Positions 5,931-14,006 of a stretch of DNA of 22,506 bases are shown in pieces (position 1 is the stretch's first letter; every line of letters begins with the position of its first letter). The DNA lies in the IMG/VR virus record IMGVR_UViG_3300027759_000457, positions 1 to 22,506 of that record. The stretch is one strand, 5' to 3'. This DNA comes from a virus. The position numbers and the translations under genes were made by a program. Below the pieces are notes generated by a model. It was not told the DNA's origin. It worked only from the letters and a program-made list of their open reading frames with translations, and did not search any database.

Positions 5931-6688
5931 TATGCAGCATCCTTTTTGGATTCAATAGACTTCATCAATGGATATAAATAGTCTTCGCCAAAAGCTCCAG
6001 CAAATTCTTCCATGCCCATATGACCTAGTTTAATTGTTGGGTCAATCCATACTTCGTAACCCAGTTCTCTGGCACGATCACAGAATAAGAAGTCTTCTCC
6101 GATGTACTCGCCATCTTTGAGTGCAAAGTCAAAGAAAGCAATTACTTCATCTCCAACCTTCTTTTCATCGTGGTAAATCCACTCTGGATGCGCATCTTTT
6201 AATTTCTCAAACACTTCTCTACGAATCATCATAAAGGCAGTGGCTACACGTTTGGCTTTAACCAAACCCATGTAGTTCATAAAGATATTGTCTTCTTCGT
6301 CAGTATCTAATGTAGAGATATAGACCTTGCCTTTTTTACGGGCTACTGGAATACCAGCAACAATACCCTTTTTAGGGTCGCTATTCCAAGCCATCAGGCG
6401 AAAAATGTCTTCCGCTTCAAAATTGATGTCTGAATCAATAAACATCAGGTCTGTGCAGTCTGAGTCTAAAAAGTCTTTAGCAATTAGATTGCGTACACGA
6501 GACACTACGGAGCATCCAGAAATATTGCAAATCTGAATATCTACACCGTGTCTTTGTGCTTGAACACAAAAAGAAGCCAGCGAAATAGCCAGCTTTGCAG
6601 TCACTTTGAAGTCGTAGGTTGGAAGACCTAACATAATCTTCCGCCCTGCTAAGTCATATGAACCCTGAGCTTGAGTCGTTTCTGACAT
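5930..6688 (-). CDS. Glycosyltransferase family 2-like (GT-A fold)
   Basis: A 252-residue protein. An N-terminal Rossmann-like strand (KIMLGLPTYDFKV) is followed by helices, then the metal and nucleotide-sugar binding DxD motif in MFIDSDINF (Asp85, Asp87). Further on are GIVAGIPVARKKG, a probable acceptor loop, and the GEDFLFCDRARELGYEVW segment (Glu198/Asp199) with a late LGHMG histidine (His223). This order matches inverting GT-A enzymes that move a sugar from a nucleotide-sugar. It could modify virion proteins, phage DNA or host surface glycans; the acceptor cannot be read from the sequence. It lies inside the structural operon between virion genes, which favours a virion protein or particle decoration. 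Confidence 0.8.
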   Translation of the reverse strand: MSETTQAQGSYDLAGRKIMLGLPTYDFKVTAKLAISLASFCVQAQRHGVDIQICNISGCSVVSRVRNLIAKDFLDSDCTDLMFIDSDINFEAEDIFRLMAWNSDPKKGIVAGIPVARKKGKVYISTLDTDEEDNIFMNYMGLVKAKRVATAFMMIRREVFEKLKDAHPEWIYHDEKKVGDEVIAFFDFALKDGEYIGEDFLFCDRARELGYEVWIDPTIKLGHMGMEEFAGAFGEDYLYPLMKSIESKKDAA

Positions 6689-6691
6689 TTT

Positions 6692-7210
6692 TTATCCGTA
6701 GAATACTGTTACAAAAGTTGTGTTTGTAAAATTTACGTATATGCCTAGAGCCGCTAAAATTCCTTCTCCTGGCAAAAGTACATTTACTGGAGTTGTTTGG
6801 CTGACTATTGTGGCAAAACTAGTTAACCATTTAGCCCCGCTATTTACATAAACACAAGCAGTACCAGGAGTAACAGTTCCAGAATTAAAGTCTGTAATTG
6901 TAAAAGAGTTGGCATCTACCTTAGTAATTGTAAAATTACCGTTAGTAGCAGAAGCTCCAGAGGCAGCGCTATACGCAATACCAATACGATCTCCTGTTTC
7001 TAAACCGTGAGATGATTTAGAAACTGTAACTAATGCGCCAGAACGACCATAAGTTGCAGAAATTGGGGCAGCTGTAGTGTCAAAAATATCAATTACACCA
7101 GCACCACCGCCACTAGCTTGATAAACGATACCTTTTACACGGGCACGACCATTGGGAATAATAAACCCAACAACGTCCAGATGTCCGCTTTGAATATCCG
7201 TTTGCATCAT
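6692..7210 (-). CDS. Virion structural protein with a carried beta-domain
   Basis: A 172-residue beta-rich protein. The ends (MQTDIQSGHLDVVGFIIPNGRARVKGIVYQ and VLLPGEGILAALGIYVNFTN) look like one structural core. The middle (about residues 60-115) holds SSHGLETGDRIGIAYSAASG, then TNGNFTITKVDANSFTI, a widespread phage beta-domain whose hallmark is HGL.tGD.I followed by a G.FTIT.VD..SFTI strand pair. It is probably a head or tail surface protein. The start has TTTAGGAGA in front; a hairpin whose loop contains TTAGG lies at 7215-7229. The domain call is by pattern; the position in the particle is unknown. Confidence 0.65.
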   Translation of the reverse strand: MMQTDIQSGHLDVVGFIIPNGRARVKGIVYQASGGGAGVIDIFDTTAAPISATYGRSGALVTVSKSSHGLETGDRIGIAYSAASGASATNGNFTITKVDANSFTITDFNSGTVTPGTACVYVNSGAKWLTSFATIVSQTTPVNVLLPGEGILAALGIYVNFTNTTFVTVFYG

Positions 7211-7214
7211 AATT

Positions 7215-7250
7215 AATCTCCTAAAGATTGAATGGGGGTACTAGACCCCC
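7215..7250 (-). terminator. Intergenic hairpin pair between two virion genes
   Basis: GGGGGT (7234-7239) and ACCCCC (7245-7250) form a perfect 6-bp stem with a 5-nt loop; on the minus strand it is followed by ATTCAATCTTT, a weak U-rich tail. Just beyond, AATCT and AGATT (7215-7219, 7225-7229) form a second hairpin with TTAGG in its loop, covering the start of the next gene's Shine-Dalgarno site. It may act as a partial terminator or may lower translation of the 6692-7210 gene. Structure seen; function inferred. Confidence 0.5.
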
Positions 7251-7256
7251 GTAAGA

Positions 7257-7721
7257 TTAATTTTGTGTGCCTGATGGGTTTTGAGCGCCATTAGAACCAC
7301 GGACAGCGTAAGTAACAATAATTGTTGCAGCACCAGTAGATAATGTAGTACCAGCTAATGTGTAAGCAATAAACACATCAGAAGATCCAACGTTTAACCA
7401 GCCACCAGGAGTGGTTGCATTAGCGCCTAAAGTTACAGAACCAACAGAGGTAATTGTGCCAGTAGTTGTAAATGCTGTACCGCCAATATTTAATACGCAA
7501 GTTGTAGCAGCATCAAATACGGTTGTAGTAACTACTTTAACGTCCACAATCTGTGAACCAGCAGGAACAGCAATTAAATTGCCAGTTAATGTTCCAAAAG
7601 CAACGTTAGCAGACTGAGAAACAACAGTACAGCCCATGTTTTCAGTAGTGGTTGCAGTGGTGCCAGAAGTGTAGCGGTTTGTACCTAATAGCCAAGGACC
7701 TAGGTGAGTAGCGAATCCCAT
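7257..7721 (-). CDS. Virion structural protein (decoration-type)
   Basis: A 154-residue Thr/Gly/Val/Ala-rich, probably all-beta protein with no charged motifs or catalytic residues. The start MGFATHLGPWLLGTNRYT is a recognisable opening in phage head or decoration proteins, with AGGAAAAC before ATG. Strand-like stretches (GSQIVDVKVVTTTVFD, SDVFIAYTLAG, ATIIVTYAVRGS) suggest a jelly-roll or Ig-like sandwich. It is the first gene after the capsid terminator and the structured spacer, so it may be expressed from its own promoter. Structural role inferred from composition and from position directly downstream of the capsid gene. Confidence 0.65.
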   Translation of the reverse strand: MGFATHLGPWLLGTNRYTSGTTATTTENMGCTVVSQSANVAFGTLTGNLIAVPAGSQIVDVKVVTTTVFDAATTCVLNIGGTAFTTTGTITSVGSVTLGANATTPGGWLNVGSSDVFIAYTLAGTTLSTGAATIIVTYAVRGSNGAQNPSGTQN

Positions 7722-7744
7722 AATGTTTTCCTATATACAAGTTA

Positions 7745-7789
7745 AGCCTATTAATCGGTATATCGTCTGCTGGGGCAGTTTAATAGGCT
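7745..7789 (-). promoter_or_regulatory. Nested stem-loop in the leader after the capsid gene
   Basis: AGCCTATTAA (7745-7754) and TTAATAGGCT (7780-7789) are a perfect 10-bp inverted repeat. The 25-nt loop contains CTGC-TGGG-GCAG (7767-7778), so the RNA can fold into a nested or three-way structure. No U-run follows on the minus strand, so it is not a standard terminator. It lies about 24 nt upstream of the 7257-7721 start. A leader element controlling or stabilising that mRNA is the simplest reading. Confidence 0.45.
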
Positions 7790-7809
7790 GGTATCACCCA
7801 GATAGTTAC

Positions 7810-7837
7810 ATCTTACTACTTTTTTAAATATATGCAA
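7810..7837 (-). promoter_or_regulatory. Possible weak promoter after the capsid terminator
   Basis: On the minus strand TTGCAT (7832-7837) and TAAGAT (7810-7815) are separated by 16 nt. They would drive the virion genes downstream of the capsid terminator. Both boxes are poor matches to sigma-70, so this is only a candidate supported mainly by its position between a terminator and a structured leader. A GTTTAAAC site (7840-7847) lies just upstream. Confidence 0.25.
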
Positions 7838-7843
7838 GCGTTT

Positions 7844-7883
7844 AAACAAAGAAAATGCCCCCAAGCCTTTTGAGCAAGGGGGC
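7844..7883 (-). terminator. Rho-independent terminator after the major capsid gene
   Basis: GCCCCC (7857-7862) and GGGGGC (7878-7883) pair in a 6-bp GC stem. On the minus strand the stem is followed by ATTTTCTTTGTTT, a convincing U-rich tract. It lies 34 nt beyond the capsid gene stop, so it would cap the highly expressed scaffold-capsid transcript and reduce read-through to the tail genes. Confidence 0.8.
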
Positions 7884-7916
7884 TACTAATAGTCGAAACC
7901 ATTAGCGGGGTATTAC

Positions 7917-8831
7917 TTAAGCGCCTTGGCTTCCCCACATTCCTAGTGGATCAGACCAGCCGAAGCTGTAACGCTCACGAGACTTGTAACGAACGTTACC
8001 AGTGTCAAAATCACCATCCATGCTGTTGCTCAAAGGTGTACGAACAAAGTGCTTCATACCATTTGGAACATCAGTTGTCAGGAAGTAACCATTTGGATCG
8101 GTCAAGAAGTTGTTAACTGTGTAACCTTCTGAAACTGAACCGTTGTTTACGATAGCGTTGATGTCGTTGTCGGTTGTACCAACACGCAATTGAGTTTCGA
8201 GCAAACGAGTTGCAACGAACTGCAATGCTGGTGGAACAATCAACTTCTTAGGTTTTGCAGCGATCAAAAGACCACGCTCGTCTGTCCAAGCAGCGATTTG
8301 AATAACGGCAGCTTCCAAGGAAGTTTCGTTCAAATCAGCCATTGTGGACTGCGTGTTGCTGTTTGTACCGCCAGATACCAATGGGTGAGCAGTGCTGAAC
8401 AAAGGTACGCCATCACCACCGTAATAAGCGGCAGAGTTAGTGAATCCGTTGTTTAAAACAGCAGCAGCTTTAACCTGTTTGGTATAAGCCATAGCACGAG
8501 CCAAAGCCTTTGTATAGCGAGCTGACAAAGAATCGTAGAGGTTGTCTTCGATTGCTTCTTCAGTCAAGCTAAAGCCAAGGGCAATAGTTTCGTGGTTGTA
8601 ACGAGCTGTAAATGCCTCTTGAGCATTGTCGTAACGAATAGCAGAGCCTTCGTTTTTGACAGGTGCTGCGGAGAAGCCAGACAGCTTGGTTTCTTCTTCG
8701 AACGAACGCTCAGAGGTCTCTGTATCGTAGATCTCTTTGTGTTGTTCACCATAGCGAGCGTACTCAAGTCCGAACAATGCGTTCAGTCCAGGGAGCAACT
8801 CTTTCAGTAGTTGTGCACGTGAAATAGCCAT
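7917..8831 (-). CDS. Major capsid protein
   Basis: A 304-residue protein with AAGGAG before its ATG. The N-terminus (AISRAQLLKELLPGLNALFGLEY) and E/T-rich segment (YDTETSERSFEEETKLSGF) are followed by FTARYNHETIALGFSLTEEAIEDNLYD, then a long helix and the loop YYGGDGVPLFSTAHPL. This pattern is typical of Mu gpT-like capsid subunits of the HK97 fold. Its place directly after the scaffold, an accessory protein and a small virion protein, with a strong terminator behind it, supports the call. Hundreds of copies would form the capsid shell. I see no sign of a fused protease domain. The start region contains a 12/16 partial match to parS (8811-8826) that I treat as coding. Confidence 0.85.
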   Translation of the reverse strand: MAISRAQLLKELLPGLNALFGLEYARYGEQHKEIYDTETSERSFEEETKLSGFSAAPVKNEGSAIRYDNAQEAFTARYNHETIALGFSLTEEAIEDNLYDSLSARYTKALARAMAYTKQVKAAAVLNNGFTNSAAYYGGDGVPLFSTAHPLVSGGTNSNTQSTMADLNETSLEAAVIQIAAWTDERGLLIAAKPKKLIVPPALQFVATRLLETQLRVGTTDNDINAIVNNGSVSEGYTVNNFLTDPNGYFLTTDVPNGMKHFVRTPLSNSMDGDFDTGNVRYKSRERYSFGWSDPLGMWGSQGA

Positions 8832-8842
8832 TATTTAGCTCC

Positions 8843-9457
8843 TTAAGCTGCTGTTGCTACAGCTGCGTTGCTGTAGTAGGTGTGGACACCGAAGTTAAAC
8901 TTAACAATAACCTCAGTAAAAGAACCCGATGCATTAACTGTTTCTGGAATACCAGCTACGATACGCATTGGTAATGCGGTACCTGTACCAGTAGTTGCTG
9001 AAATAGATGCATTTGAGTCACCAGATGTTGTGCTACCAGCGGTCAAGATTAAAGCTGAATTTTGACCAATAGCTGCTTGTGTTACACCAGAAATTGTTGA
9101 TGTGCCAGCAGCAGTAACCGCTACTTTGAACAATGCATCTGGGTCATCCAATACAAAAGCATTGATGTCAGAAGCCACTGTTGAAGCTGGGTAGTACTGT
9201 TGTTGCAACAATTGCTTGGTAGTTGGGTTTGTAAACTGACAACCCAAGAAAATACCAACGGCATCGGTTGCGGTAGCTGTGGTTGAAACTTTGCTTAATG
9301 TGCCACCAGTGTTTAAACGCACGACATCACCAAAGAAAATTGATGTGCCAGAGCCAGAAGCAATGGGGATTAAGCGAGTTTGACCAGCAAATACCTGACC
9401 ACCGATCAAATTGATCGGCTGAAATCCGTAAGGACCTGAAACGGTAGGATAAGCCAT
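8843..9457 (-). CDS. Capsid-associated virion protein (decoration-like)
   Basis: A 204-residue Thr/Ser/Ala/Gly-rich protein preceded by TAGGAG. It opens with MAYPTVSGPYGFQPINLIGGQ, a head-protein-like start in phages, followed by strand-rich stretches (GDVVRLNTGGTLSKVST, DAVGIFLGCQFTNPTTKQ). It lies between the scaffold-side gene and the capsid gene, where decoration or minor capsid proteins are usually encoded. A GTTTAAAC site (9311-9318) falls inside it. No catalytic motif or signal peptide. Structural role is by synteny and composition. Confidence 0.7.
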   Translation of the reverse strand: MAYPTVSGPYGFQPINLIGGQVFAGQTRLIPIASGSGTSIFFGDVVRLNTGGTLSKVSTTATATDAVGIFLGCQFTNPTTKQLLQQQYYPASTVASDINAFVLDDPDALFKVAVTAAGTSTISGVTQAAIGQNSALILTAGSTTSGDSNASISATTGTGTALPMRIVAGIPETVNASGSFTEVIVKFNFGVHTYYSNAAVATAA

Positions 9458-9481
9458 TTAGAACTCCTAAATTAAAATTAA

Positions 9482-9925
9482 TTACTTGCCAAAGGAACTT
9501 GAGGACTTACGCTCTGAGAAGAGTGGCATCCTTGCATCACTTTGACGCATCAAATTATTGTCTACAGCTTCCGCCTGAGCATCGGTTTGTTTAGCATAAA
9601 AATTATTACGCTGTTCAACGAACTCTTCTGGAGTCTTGCAAAGCAATAACCCACCAATCTCAATATTGTCCTTAAAGCGACTATTGGGATCAATTAACAG
9701 TTGCATTTCTGGTTGTTCTTCCATCGGTACAGGTTCCCATTTTTCTCTCAGTTTCGCTGACAGGTTACGTGGATCTGCTGCTCCCAATGTTGAAATACGT
9801 ACCCAGTGGTATTTATATCCAGGAATCTTTACAGGCTCTGGAAGTAATTCGGCTGGTGCCCACTGCTGAAGGCGCTCGCTTTTATCACGGGTTTCTACTT
9901 CACGGTCAATTCTTTTCGTAGTCAT
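9482..9925 (-). CDS. Conserved phage protein next to scaffold gene
   Basis: A 147-residue charged protein with AAGGAAA before its ATG. It contains GYKYHWVRISTLGAADPRNLS, then KLREKWEPVPMEEQPEMQLLID and NIEIGGLLLCKTPEEFVEQR, a conserved set of blocks seen in proteins encoded beside scaffolding genes in many tailed phages. The C-terminus is polar and Ser-rich (SERKSSSSFGK). It starts just one base after the scaffold gene stops on the reading strand. A role in capsid assembly or as a head accessory protein is inferred; no enzymatic residues are visible. Confidence 0.7.
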   Translation of the reverse strand: MTTKRIDREVETRDKSERLQQWAPAELLPEPVKIPGYKYHWVRISTLGAADPRNLSAKLREKWEPVPMEEQPEMQLLIDPNSRFKDNIEIGGLLLCKTPEEFVEQRNNFYAKQTDAQAEAVDNNLMRQSDARMPLFSERKSSSSFGK

Positions 9926-9926
9926 T

Positions 9927-10868
9927 TTAGATTTCCTTTATTAGTTCACGGGCGTATTGCTCATTGGTTAGTCCTAACTTCTTGGCAATTGCTTGCTGGG
10001 AAGTTGTCAGGCGCACCTTCTTGGAAGATGTGCTGCGACTAGCGGAGGCTACAACAGTGCTAGGCTTTGCCTTGCTCTGAGGTTTTTCGTCTTCTACGTC
10101 CTCGAAATTCTCAGGGAATCTCTTACGCATAGTTTCGTCTATACGCTTGTAATACTCATCGGTAGTGGCATAAGCCATACCATTTTGCTTAACAAGCTTT
10201 TCATGCAATCCCAAGGCTAAACTGGTCATCTCGTCATCTTGACCAAACCAAGAGTTTTTCTCTTGCCAACCTTGGGCTTTCGTATCCCGCATTGGCTGTT
10301 GCACTGGCTGTTGTTGTATTTGTACATCATTTTCACGCTCTTGTAAAGCCCTTCTTTGATTTAAGTTTTGGGTAGCGTCAAAGACTCTATCCAACTTAAT
10401 CTTAGCGGTGGTCATTCTCTCCTGAGCTTCGACTAATTTATCGCCATCCCCAGACTCATAAGCATCTCGGTATTCTTTCTTAGCCATAGCCAGCTCTTGC
10501 TCTGCACTCGTTTTAAAGGAGTCCACAGCTACTGCCTCGCTGGAGTTAACCTTGCCTTTTAAAGCCTTATTTTCTTCATAAAGCTTCTTGGCAACTTCAA
10601 TTGCTTCCTGACGCTCTCGCTCTGCAGCATCTTTTAATCTGCGCTCGTCATGATAAATCTTGCGAAACCCTGCAATTTTCTTCTTTGCTTCCGCAGAATA
10701 CTCATCCAGCTCATCCCGCTCCAAAGATTCTACAAACTCTGGCTCAGAAGGGGTCTTGTTGCGATCTTCTGGTGGGGTGTCGTCTTCAACTTCAACTTCA
10801 AAATCGTCTTCGTTGTCAGTGTCTACTGACTTTACTTCTTCTTCATCGGGAAACTTGTAGTTTTCCAT
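9927..10868 (-). CDS. Capsid scaffolding protein
   Basis: A 313-residue protein with AAGGAG before ATG. Residues 1-60 are strongly acidic (Asp/Glu runs). Residues 60-190 are a long charged helix typical of a coiled coil (KKIAGFRKIYHDERRLKDAA, REAIEV-type repeats). Residues 195-215 are Gln-rich. The C-terminus RLTTSQQAIAKKLGLTNEQYARELIKEI is the helix-turn-helix tail that scaffolds use to bind capsid subunits. The protein should guide assembly of the procapsid and leave before DNA packaging. Position between portal-side genes and the capsid gene agrees. Family name is from pattern; the role is well established for this architecture. Confidence 0.8.
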   Translation of the reverse strand: MENYKFPDEEEVKSVDTDNEDDFEVEVEDDTPPEDRNKTPSEPEFVESLERDELDEYSAEAKKKIAGFRKIYHDERRLKDAAERERQEAIEVAKKLYEENKALKGKVNSSEAVAVDSFKTSAEQELAMAKKEYRDAYESGDGDKLVEAQERMTTAKIKLDRVFDATQNLNQRRALQERENDVQIQQQPVQQPMRDTKAQGWQEKNSWFGQDDEMTSLALGLHEKLVKQNGMAYATTDEYYKRIDETMRKRFPENFEDVEDEKPQSKAKPSTVVASASRSTSSKKVRLTTSQQAIAKKLGLTNEQYARELIKEI

Positions 10869-10889
10869 TCGTATACTCCTTATTTTCGT

Positions 10890-11294
10890 TTACTTGCGTT
10901 TAATACCACGGGGGTCATCTACTACGCCTTCCACAGAATCATCGTTGATCATGCGGAATTCACGTCCATGAATGACTAAACGGCTACCAGCATAAGGTTT
11001 GACAAGGACAAAGTCGCCCTGTTTACACCAAGCACCGCTCGGAAAGCGGTTTTTATCTGCATAGCAATCTGGTCCTAAACTAACTACAAACAGCACAGTG
11101 GTTAGAGTTTCTTCGACTCGCATTGTTTCGTCTGCCTTTGCGATACCGCTTTCAAACTCTTTTTCCTGCTCTGGGATAGCGCATAAAATGCGATAACCAG
11201 AGGGTTTAGGAAGCTGTGTTGCCTTTTCTTCGTCTGACTTATCAAGCAGATTCGTAAGATCTACTGCTTTTCCTAAGTCGATTTGATTACTCAT
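10890..11294 (-). CDS. Phage GroES-like co-chaperonin
   Basis: A 134-residue protein. After a polar N-terminus (1-28) comes a GroES-like barrel: PSGYRILCAIPEQEKEFESGIAKAD (first strand and mobile loop), VLFVVSLGPDCYADKNRFP, then AWCKQGDFVLVKPYAGSRLVIHG and EFRMINDDSVEGVV. These match the GroES order of strand, GIx loop, V..vG.G, GD.V...Y.G..v and the final D-S/I..v strand. It should cap the host GroEL ring and help fold the phage capsid protein, as gp31 of T4 does. It lies between portal and scaffold, and its start overlaps the upstream gene by 8 nt. The SGI mobile-loop core is present. Longer N-terminus than bacterial GroES (about 97 residues). Confidence 0.8.
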   Translation of the reverse strand: MSNQIDLGKAVDLTNLLDKSDEEKATQLPKPSGYRILCAIPEQEKEFESGIAKADETMRVEETLTTVLFVVSLGPDCYADKNRFPSGAWCKQGDFVLVKPYAGSRLVIHGREFRMINDDSVEGVVDDPRGIKRK

Positions 11295-11475
11295 CCGAGT
11301 TCTCCATTCTGTCTTTGAGGTCTAATACGTATCCACGAGCAATGAGCAGACCTCGAATCTCACCACACGATTTTTTGTAATCCTCGAAGTTTTCGTAATT
11401 TCCAAGGACTACTGCATCTTTAAGTTGGTTAATCTTGTCGTCAAATTGCTTAACCAACAGTTCTAATTCGGTCAT
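11287..11475 (-). CDS. Small helical phage protein between portal and GroES genes
   Basis: A 62-residue acidic, helical protein (MTELELLVKQFDDKINQLKD, KKSCGEIRGLLIARGYVLDL). Its start overlaps the portal stop (ATGA) and its end overlaps the GroES gene by 8 nt. The KSCGEIRGLL pattern recurs in small proteins at this locus in other phages. No function is known to me. Tight coupling suggests that it is made with the portal or head-assembly proteins. Confidence 0.7.
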   Translation of the reverse strand: MTELELLVKQFDDKINQLKDAVVLGNYENFEDYKKSCGEIRGLLIARGYVLDLKDRMENSDE

Positions 11476-13997
11476 TTTTTGTCATTCCCCTTGTTAGAGT
11501 TGTTTCTTGCGTTCATTTCAGCGGCTATGAGCTGTGCGGCTATTTGACCCTTCTGAGCATCTATCTGTTGCCGTTTATGAGCCATATCTACGCCTAGTTT
11601 TGTGCCATCAAACTCAGATTTACGGTCTAAAGCAGTCCTATCCTTCTCAATATTGACTCCAAGGCGGGTACCATCAATTTCTAACTGACCTTCTACCCGT
11701 TGGCGCTCGATAGCTAACTGCTCCACCCTTAATTGAGCATCCACTTGGTCTTTTTGAGCTTTACGTTGCTGCTCCTGCGCCTTAATTTGCAGTTCTTGCA
11801 TCTGCATTTGGACAATAGGGTCTTCTGCCTGTTGTTGAGCTTGCTGTTGAGCAGCTGCGGCTTGATTTTGTTGCAACAATTGAGAAGAAGCTTGTGCCAC
11901 CAGACGTGAAATTTGGATTTCGTAGTCCTCTGGGAGGGCATCTTGGTCTTCGTCCTTCATATAAGGCAGTGGAGCGCCTAGTTGTTGCTCGATCATCTGG
12001 CGGTACTTGAACCCAAAGTGCTCTGCAATGTGCGCTTGGAGTGCCGCAGTCATCTGTTGAGCTAATGGATTCTGCCCAATCACTGCCGCAGTGGTTGGAT
12101 CTTGCAAGAAGTTAGTGTGCGCTGCAATATGAGCGTCCTGATCTTGATACATAAACGCTTTTAATGGCTTTTGACTTAATACATCCATGTTTTCGGTAAT
12201 TGGATCCTTTGGTTTCTTGTCTTCTTCCAATGGAATGAGCTTCTGAGCGTTGCGAATTCCCAACACATCGAGCATTTGGCGGTGCAACTGGGGCATATTG
12301 TAGATTTGTGGGGCACCTTGAGCCAATTGAAGCACGGCTTGGTACTGAACAATCTTCTGCGCCATCGTTGCAGCGTTAGGATCAGACACAGGAATAACTG
12401 TAACAAGTGAATAATCTGATTTTTTAGCTCTTGGACGACCATCTACAGGCTCATAATCATATTCTTCTGGGGTGTAGTCCCGAATAATGTCTTTTAACAG
12501 ACGTAATTCCTGCTTCATTGAGTAGTGGATGCGGGCTTGTACCGCACTCATCACCTTTAAGGTACGTTCCAGAATAGCTAGAGTGGTTCCAACAGGAGCA
12601 TTAGCGCTCATGTCGGAAACTTTCATGTCTGCTGCGGAAGCAAATCTACGACCTTCTTCTACGATAGTGCCAAGCAACTGATACAGAACCTGACTAGGCT
12701 CCTTGTATGGCAGGGTCATTAAGTTATCTTTAATGGCTCCGCTAGGCACGTCCACATCACGGAATTCACCTGGCGCTATCGGGGTGTCGTCACCTTTGAC
12801 ACGCAATCCACGGGTCTTAAAGCCGCCTGGCAAGTTGCTAAGGGTTCCTGCGTCAACGAGCTGACGAATAAGAGACGTTCCAGACTTTGCAAAGGCTCCA
12901 ACCAAATGGATGAGACCAAAGCAATAAAAGCCAAAACCAGGCACGTAGCCGTAATGAACGAAGTGTTGCCGTTTTTGTTTGGTTTCATCTTCTGGTCTCC
13001 AGTTACGTCTAATAGACAGGATCTCTTGGGTGCCTTTTTCCATCGTTACTACGTATGGAAGCGCTATTCCTGTTGGTTCTCCGTCTTCATCTACGTCCTC
13101 GTAACCTGGTAGATCTAGGTTAACGTGGATCTCAAGCAGTTTAAACCTGTCGTCTGAAGTGGCTCTAAAGCCCATCTTCTCCGCAATTTTCTTTTCTACT
13201 TCATCTAAAGCGCCAGTAGGCTCATCTAGATCTACGTCTCGGTAGAAACCCTCATACTGCAAACGCTTGAGTTCATTTTGGGTTTTACGCATGACGTGAG
13301 TGACACGAGGGGCTTGCTCTAGACTTGAAGCACCGTAAGGAACTACGATGTCTTCCGCTGGCACAAACATCGATACCTGACGGTTTAGGGCAGGGTCAAA
13401 GTAAACCTTTTTAAATGCGTTACCCGAAAGACCTAAGCCCCAGATCATTCTTTCATGTTCAGGTCGGAATTCCTGCATCACATCTGTTAATTCATAGTTC
13501 ATGTCATCTTGGACACGAGTGGCGGCTTCTTTCTTTTCTACGGTCTCTTTGCCAATGATCTGTGTTTTAACAGGTCCTGCCGCAGGGAATGATTCCATAA
13601 TGGTTTCAGCTTGGAACTTGACTAAAGCTTCAGACAGGAGGGGGTGGTAGACACCACAGGCACCTTCCCAAGGGTCAGTACGCTCTTCAATCTTCATACC
13701 CAATAGTTCTAATCCGTCTACATAGGTCTGAATCCAGTCCTTACGGGCGCTGATGTCTTCTTCAAAGTCTCCTAGCAAATCTCCCGCAATTTCGGTTAAT
13801 TCGCCTTGGCTCATGTACTCGGCTAAGTTGTCATCAAAGTCTTCGTCATCTGAGTCTTCTTTGCCTAACTCAATTTCTAAATCGCCTATCCCAATTTTTA
13901 CGGACTCTGGGTCTTCAATCTCAATTTCAATTGCTGGCTCTTCTGTTAATGAGTCTATCCCTAAAGGGGCTTGATAAAGACTTTTTTCAATTGACAT
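11472..13997 (-). CDS. Portal protein
   Basis: An 841-residue protein with AAGGA before ATG, the largest in the block. Residues 1-60 are acidic. Residues 60-130 carry ISARKDWIQTYVDGLELLGM, then RTDPWEGACGVYHPLLSEAL, a hallmark of P22-like portals. Residues 160-430 form the wing and stem (RPEHERMIWGLGLSGNAFKK, SMFVPAEDIVVPYGAS). Residues 700-800 are a Gln/Ala-rich coiled coil (barrel helix). It should form the twelve-fold ring at one capsid vertex, through which the terminase drives DNA. Large terminase lies directly upstream and the GroES and scaffold genes downstream, as expected. A GTTTAAAC site (13139-13146) lies inside. Confidence 0.85.
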   Translation of the reverse strand: MSIEKSLYQAPLGIDSLTEEPAIEIEIEDPESVKIGIGDLEIELGKEDSDDEDFDDNLAEYMSQGELTEIAGDLLGDFEEDISARKDWIQTYVDGLELLGMKIEERTDPWEGACGVYHPLLSEALVKFQAETIMESFPAAGPVKTQIIGKETVEKKEAATRVQDDMNYELTDVMQEFRPEHERMIWGLGLSGNAFKKVYFDPALNRQVSMFVPAEDIVVPYGASSLEQAPRVTHVMRKTQNELKRLQYEGFYRDVDLDEPTGALDEVEKKIAEKMGFRATSDDRFKLLEIHVNLDLPGYEDVDEDGEPTGIALPYVVTMEKGTQEILSIRRNWRPEDETKQKRQHFVHYGYVPGFGFYCFGLIHLVGAFAKSGTSLIRQLVDAGTLSNLPGGFKTRGLRVKGDDTPIAPGEFRDVDVPSGAIKDNLMTLPYKEPSQVLYQLLGTIVEEGRRFASAADMKVSDMSANAPVGTTLAILERTLKVMSAVQARIHYSMKQELRLLKDIIRDYTPEEYDYEPVDGRPRAKKSDYSLVTVIPVSDPNAATMAQKIVQYQAVLQLAQGAPQIYNMPQLHRQMLDVLGIRNAQKLIPLEEDKKPKDPITENMDVLSQKPLKAFMYQDQDAHIAAHTNFLQDPTTAAVIGQNPLAQQMTAALQAHIAEHFGFKYRQMIEQQLGAPLPYMKDEDQDALPEDYEIQISRLVAQASSQLLQQNQAAAAQQQAQQQAEDPIVQMQMQELQIKAQEQQRKAQKDQVDAQLRVEQLAIERQRVEGQLEIDGTRLGVNIEKDRTALDRKSEFDGTKLGVDMAHKRQQIDAQKGQIAAQLIAAEMNARNNSNKGNDKK

Positions 13998-14006
13998 AAT
14001 CTATCC

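Noticed and set aside
8811-8826. Second parS-like site (12 of 16 matches) in the capsid gene start
   Set aside because: It lies in coding sequence for the capsid N-terminus, misses positions in both arms and is not palindromic at the ends; unlikely to be bound strongly.
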